8,673 nt of DNA from Alphaproteobacteria bacterium MarineAlpha3_Bin3. GTDB lineage: Bacteria; Pseudomonadota; Alphaproteobacteria; Rhodospirillales; Casp-alpha2. The notes below the pieces were generated by a model. The model was not told the origin of the DNA. It searched no databases and saw only the letters and a list, made by a program, of their open reading frames with translations. Where the stretch lies: contig PTLK01000072.1 of the NCBI GenBank assembly GCA_002938075.1, positions 1-8,673 of the forward strand, given 5' to 3'. The position numbers and the translations under genes are program-made. The number at the start of each line of letters is the position of its first letter. Position 1 is the stretch's first letter. Below are positions 6,270 through 8,673 of the stretch, piece after piece.

Positions 6270-6829
6270 GGTGTTGGGCCTGGGGCGCTGGGATCGAGGC
6301 GTGGCCTTGGCGGCCCCGTCAACTGCATCACCTCATTGCGAAGCACGCCCCAGAATTCCACCCGTCGCAGCCAGCCCTGGTGGCCTGCCGCCTCGACCCG
6401 GCACCAACCGTTGAGGTCCGGGCAGGACAACAGCTTGCCGATGACTCCGGCCTCGACCCTGGCGACGGGGCCGCTCTTGGGGTCGCCTTTGCGGCGGATG
6501 GTGCGGGTGTCGCCGGTGACGATAAAGGTCCGCCCAGCGCCGACCATGCTTTGATGGACCCAGCCCTGGGTTCCCTGCCAGTCCCTGACTTTTCGCCAGG
6601 TGCCGTATTCGGCGATGATTTCGACCGGCAGGTGCTGGCGGTGGAAGACCCAATCGACGGGATATTGCACGCCGGGCCCGGTGCGCAGGTTGACCTCGCC
6701 GGCGCGCAGGCTGACGAACCGGGGCAGCGGCAGGCCGGTGCCCTTTTCGGCGGCCCAAAGGGCGGGCGCGAAAAGGGCGAAAACAAACACCAAGACAAGT
6801 AAGAAAACGCTAAAATGTAATCGAGACAT
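6263..6829 (-). CDS. Secreted tandem bacterial SH3-domain protein
   Basis: The product is 188 aa. Residues 1-27 form a Sec signal peptide: basic MSR, a hydrophobic core FLLVLVFVFALF, and cleavage near ALWAA. Two bacterial SH3-like domains follow: residues about 38-96 (VNLRTGPGVQYPVDWVFHR, WRKVRDWQGTQGWVH) and about 100-161 (RKGDPKSGPVARVEAGVIG, GWCRVEAAGHQGWLRR). The VNLRTGPG...GW pattern is typical of periplasmic SH3 proteins thought to bind cell wall. Two cysteines in the second domain (C136, C143) could form a disulfide. The last 18 residues are Pro-rich. It is the only minus-strand gene. Its stop lies inside the DUF3501 3' end, and a promoter with a consensus -10 sits at 6874-6904. The ribosome site is weak. 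The exact role is unknown. Confidence 0.87.
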   Translation of the reverse strand: MSRLHFSVFLLVLVFVFALFAPALWAAEKGTGLPLPRFVSLRAGEVNLRTGPGVQYPVDWVFHRQHLPVEIIAEYGTWRKVRDWQGTQGWVHQSMVGAGRTFIVTGDTRTIRRKGDPKSGPVARVEAGVIGKLLSCPDLNGWCRVEAAGHQGWLRRVEFWGVLRNEVMQLTGPPRPRLDPSAPGPTPQ

Positions 6830-6873
6830 GGCCGAAACCGTTCACGGGCAAGCGTAAGGAAAACCTTGGGCCC

Positions 6874-6904
6874 ATTATAGGGCCCTGCCCTCGGTCCCGG
6901 TCAA
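6874..6904 (-). promoter_or_regulatory. Promoter for the SH3 gene, -10 inside a GGGCCC palindrome
   Basis: On the minus strand, TATAAT (6874-6879) is a perfect -10 and TTGACC (6899-6904) a five-of-six -35. The spacer is long at 19 nt. The predicted start near 6867 gives a leader of about 38 nt to ATG 6829. The -10 is flanked by GGGCCC on both sides (6868-6873 and 6880-6885), forming a palindrome. A second inverted pair, GCCCTGCC (6882-6889) and GGCAGGGC (6905-6912), surrounds most of the spacer and the -35. Confidence 0.6.
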
Positions 6905-6939
6905 GGCAGGGCGCGGCATAAGGGCGCTGGACAACCGCC

Positions 6940-6981
6940 GCCGGGGTTGCTATGGCCTGAGCCGGGGTTGCTATGGTCTGA
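6940..6981 (+). repeat. Two tandem 21-bp repeats upstream of the dehydrogenase gene
   Basis: Copy 1 (6940-6960) and copy 2 (6961-6981) are identical at 20 of 21 positions; the one difference is C versus T at position 17 of the unit. Each contains GCCGGGGTTGCTATGG. Copy 2 yields TGCTATGGT, an extended -10-like element (TATGGT at 6972-6977). Copy 1 supplies TTGCTA (6947-6952) 19 nt upstream. The pair could therefore be the promoter or an operator for the gene starting at 7027, two helical turns apart. Function is inferred only from position. Confidence 0.7.
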
Positions 6982-7026
6982 CAAGCCGAAGCGTGAAAAG
7001 ACCAAGCGTTCTTGGGAGGGGACGGA

Positions 7027-8013
7027 ATGGCGAAAAAAAAACCGCTGGTGGTGATCACCCGCAAGCTGCCCGACGCCATCGAGACGCGGTTGATGGAATT
7101 GTTCGACGTGCGCCTGAACGTCGACGACGAGGCGATGTCCGAGGCCGAGCTGACCGAAGCCGTCAAGACGGCCGATGTCCTGGTGCCGACGATCACCGAT
7201 ACCATCGACGCCAAGCTTATCGCCGCCGCCGGCAAGAAGCTGAAGCTGATCGCCAACTACGGCACCGGTGTCGATCACATCGATCTGGCGGCGGCGCGGG
7301 AAAAGGGGATCACCGTCACCAACACGCCGGACGTGCTGACCGAGGACACCGCCGACATGACCATGGCGCTGATCCTGGCGGTGCCCCGGCGCCTGGTCGA
7401 AGGCGAACGGATCGTGCGCTCCGGCGATTGGTCCGGGTGGTCGCCGACGTGGATGCTGGGGCACCGGATCTTCGGCAAGCGGCTGGGCATCATCGGCATG
7501 GGCCGGATCGGCCAGGCCGTCGCCCGCCGCGCCCGGGGGTTCGGGTTGTCGATCCATTACCACAACCGCAACCGGGTCCACGAGGAGATCGAGAACGAGC
7601 TCGAAGCCACCTATTGGGAAAGCCTGGACCAGATGCTGGCCCATATGGACTTCGTTTCCGTCAATTGTCCGCATACGCCGGCGACCTACCACCTTCTGTC
7701 GGCCCGGCGTCTGAAGCTGTTGCAGCCCCATGCCGTCATCGTCAACACCGCGCGCGGCGAGGTCATCGACGAAAACGCCCTGACCCAGGTGTTGCAGTCC
7801 GGCGATATCGCCGGCGCCGGGCTCGATGTGTTCGAACACGCACCGGCCGTCAACCCGAAACTTCTGGCGCTGGACAATGTCGTCCTGCTTCCCCACATGG
7901 GCTCCGCCACCTTCGAGGGCCGGGGCGACATGGGCGAAAAGGTGGTGATCAACATCCAGACCTTCGTCGATGACCACACGCCGCCGGATCGCGTAATCGG
8001 CGATAAGTTTTGA
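7027..8013 (+). CDS. D-isomer-specific 2-hydroxyacid dehydrogenase, glyoxylate/hydroxypyruvate reductase-like
   Basis: Cytosolic NAD(P)H-dependent enzyme of the family that interconverts 2-oxoacids (glyoxylate, hydroxypyruvate) and D-2-hydroxyacids. The product is 328 aa, normal for the family. The start is ATG 7027 with a strong GGAGGGG (7015-7021) ribosome site 5 nt away; TTG 7012 is in frame but lies before that site. The Rossmann motif is G157-M-G159-R-I-G162. Catalytic Arg is R243 (NTARGEVIDE) and catalytic His is H290 (LLPHMGSATFEGR). The third catalytic residue, Glu, normally stands in a DVFxxEP context; here the text is DVFEHAP, with Ala at 272. The DMGEKVVINI C-terminus resembles the rhizobial glyoxylate reductase-like group. 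It may be catalytically altered. pabB starts 34 nt downstream. Regulation may involve the 21-bp repeats upstream. Confidence 0.93.
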   Translation: MAKKKPLVVITRKLPDAIETRLMELFDVRLNVDDEAMSEAELTEAVKTADVLVPTITDTIDAKLIAAAGKKLKLIANYGTGVDHIDLAAAREKGITVTNTPDVLTEDTADMTMALILAVPRRLVEGERIVRSGDWSGWSPTWMLGHRIFGKRLGIIGMGRIGQAVARRARGFGLSIHYHNRNRVHEEIENELEATYWESLDQMLAHMDFVSVNCPHTPATYHLLSARRLKLLQPHAVIVNTARGEVIDENALTQVLQSGDIAGAGLDVFEHAPAVNPKLLALDNVVLLPHMGSATFEGRGDMGEKVVINIQTFVDDHTPPDRVIGDKF

Positions 8014-8016
8014 CTG

Positions 8017-8034
8017 CAGGCCCGGTTGGGCCTG
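8017..8034 (+). other. Small hairpin between the dehydrogenase gene and pabB
   Basis: CAGGCCC (8017-8023) pairs perfectly with GGGCCTG (8028-8034) around a GGTT loop, starting 3 nt after the dehydrogenase stop. No T run follows (AATCGAGCC), so it is not a standard terminator. It could stabilise the upstream mRNA end or dampen read-through into pabB, whose ATG is 13 nt further on. Confidence 0.45.
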
Positions 8035-8047
8035 AATCGAGCCACCG

Positions 8048-8673
8048 ATGACCGAAGGGCCCTACGCCACACCCATTCCCTATTGCGATCCCCTGCGGGC
8101 GTTCGCGGCCTTTTCAGGCGATCCGGTCTCGGCGTTGTTGGACAGCGCCGCCGAGATCGGCCCCCGGGGGCGTTATGCCTATATCGCCGCCGATCCGTTC
8201 CGCGTCATCACCGCCGCCAAGGGAGGAACTACTGTGGACGGTTGCCCGGCGGCGGGCGATCCTTTTCAGGTTTTGGAGCGCCAGCTTAAAATGTTCCAGA
8301 TGGGAAACGATCCAGACCTGCCGCCCTTTCAAGGCGGCGCCGTCGGTTATCTGGGCTACGAGTTGGGGCGCCACCTGGAGCGCCTGCCGCCGCCTCCGGA
8401 GGCCGGCCTCGATGTTCCCGAGTTGTTGATCGGGCTTTACGACACTATTGCCGCCTTCGACGTGCAGACCCGCCACGCCTGGATATTGGCCGCCGAACTC
8501 GGGGCCGCCGACGGCACCCTCGTGCGCCCTTTGCCGGTGGCCCGGGCTGAGGCCATGGCGGCGAGGATCGCCGATGCGCCGCCGCTGCCGCCCGTCGATT
8601 GGCGGCCGGCGGGGAGTTGGCGGCCCGAGTTGAGCCGCCGCCATTACGAAGACATGGTTTCGCGCGCCATTAC
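8048..8673 (+). CDS. pabB: Aminodeoxychorismate synthase component I (PabB), N-terminal part
   Basis: The gene is cut by the window end; 208 codons are visible and the frame is open to the last base. PabB converts chorismate, with ammonia from PabA, to 4-amino-4-deoxychorismate for folate synthesis. The visible part is the anthranilate synthase-type N-terminal domain: GRYAYIAADPFRVI (41-54), then FQGGAVGYLGYELG (94-107), then VPELLIGLYDTIAAFD (123-138). The segment SRRHYEDMVSRAI at the end marks the start of the chorismate-binding domain, whose catalytic residues lie outside. The glycine-rich GGAVGYLGYEL phrase favours PabB over TrpE, but TrpE-like homologues cannot be fully excluded. The start is ATG 8048, preceded by only a weak GAG (8039-8041). 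A PabB with an extra C-terminal PabC domain is possible; it cannot be tested here. Confidence 0.87.
   Translation, partial: MTEGPYATPIPYCDPLRAFAAFSGDPVSALLDSAAEIGPRGRYAYIAADPFRVITAAKGGTTVDGCPAAGDPFQVLERQLKMFQMGNDPDLPPFQGGAVGYLGYELGRHLERLPPPPEAGLDVPELLIGLYDTIAAFDVQTRHAWILAAELGAADGTLVRPLPVARAEAMAARIADAPPLPPVDWRPAGSWRPELSRRHYEDMVSRAI

Noticed and set aside
6868..6885. Terminator at the GGGCCC hairpin
   Set aside because: No T run on either strand, and the loop is a consensus -10 box with a matching -35; a promoter explains it better.
6901..7977. Long open frame on the minus strand opposite the dehydrogenase gene (358 codons)
   Set aside because: It is the mirror of a well-conserved D-2-hydroxyacid dehydrogenase; the protein has no recognisable motif and runs across the divergent promoter region.
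8017..8034. Intrinsic terminator after the dehydrogenase gene
   Set aside because: The 7-bp stem is perfect but no T tract follows, so it was listed only as a hairpin.

Overview
The window reads as GC-rich chromosomal DNA of an alphaproteobacterium, probably Rhodospirillales-like. The evidence is the pnp / fabA-fabB-fabI / irr neighbourhood, an Irr-type Fur-family regulator (an alphaproteobacterial hallmark) and an intergenic hairpin repeat of an alphaproteobacterial kind. No integrase, transposase, CRISPR, tRNA or rRNA is visible. All genes are on the + strand except one (about 6263-6829).

Layout. 1-218: 3' end of pnp (S1 domain). 219-455: a 106-bp intergenic repeat with inverted ends, a strong rho-independent terminator and a consensus -10 box for the next operon. 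456-3061: fabA, fabB and fabI, packed 2-3 nt apart. They form the anaerobic-type unsaturated fatty acid branch (dehydratase/isomerase, ketoacyl synthase, enoyl reductase). 3209-3634: irr, flanked by AT-rich DNA. 3807-4226: rubrerythrin with its own good promoter, followed by a terminator-like hairpin. 4310-6269: a two-[4Fe-4S] CCG-domain protein and a DUF3501 protein, spaced as an operon. 6263-6829 (minus): a secreted double-SH3 protein that overlaps the DUF3501 3' end by 7 nt. 6830-7026: a divergent regulatory region with a -10 box inside a palindrome and a 21-bp tandem repeat. 7027-8013: a D-2-hydroxyacid dehydrogenase in which the usual catalytic Glu is Ala. 8048-8673: the 5' part of pabB, cut by the window end.

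How the genes fit together. The first block is housekeeping lipid synthesis. The middle block looks like an iron and peroxide stress module: an iron/heme-responsive regulator, a diiron peroxidase lacking its own rubredoxin, an iron-sulfur electron-transfer-like protein and a conserved partner of unknown function. The reading that the Fe-S protein supplies electrons to rubrerythrin, or that the three proteins guard against peroxide, is inference. The least explained parts are DUF3501, the degenerate second CCG motif, the dehydrogenase active-site change and the regulatory repeats. Most of the window is ordinary core genome; no clearly new multi-gene system is present beyond the irr-rubrerythrin-FeS-DUF3501 module.
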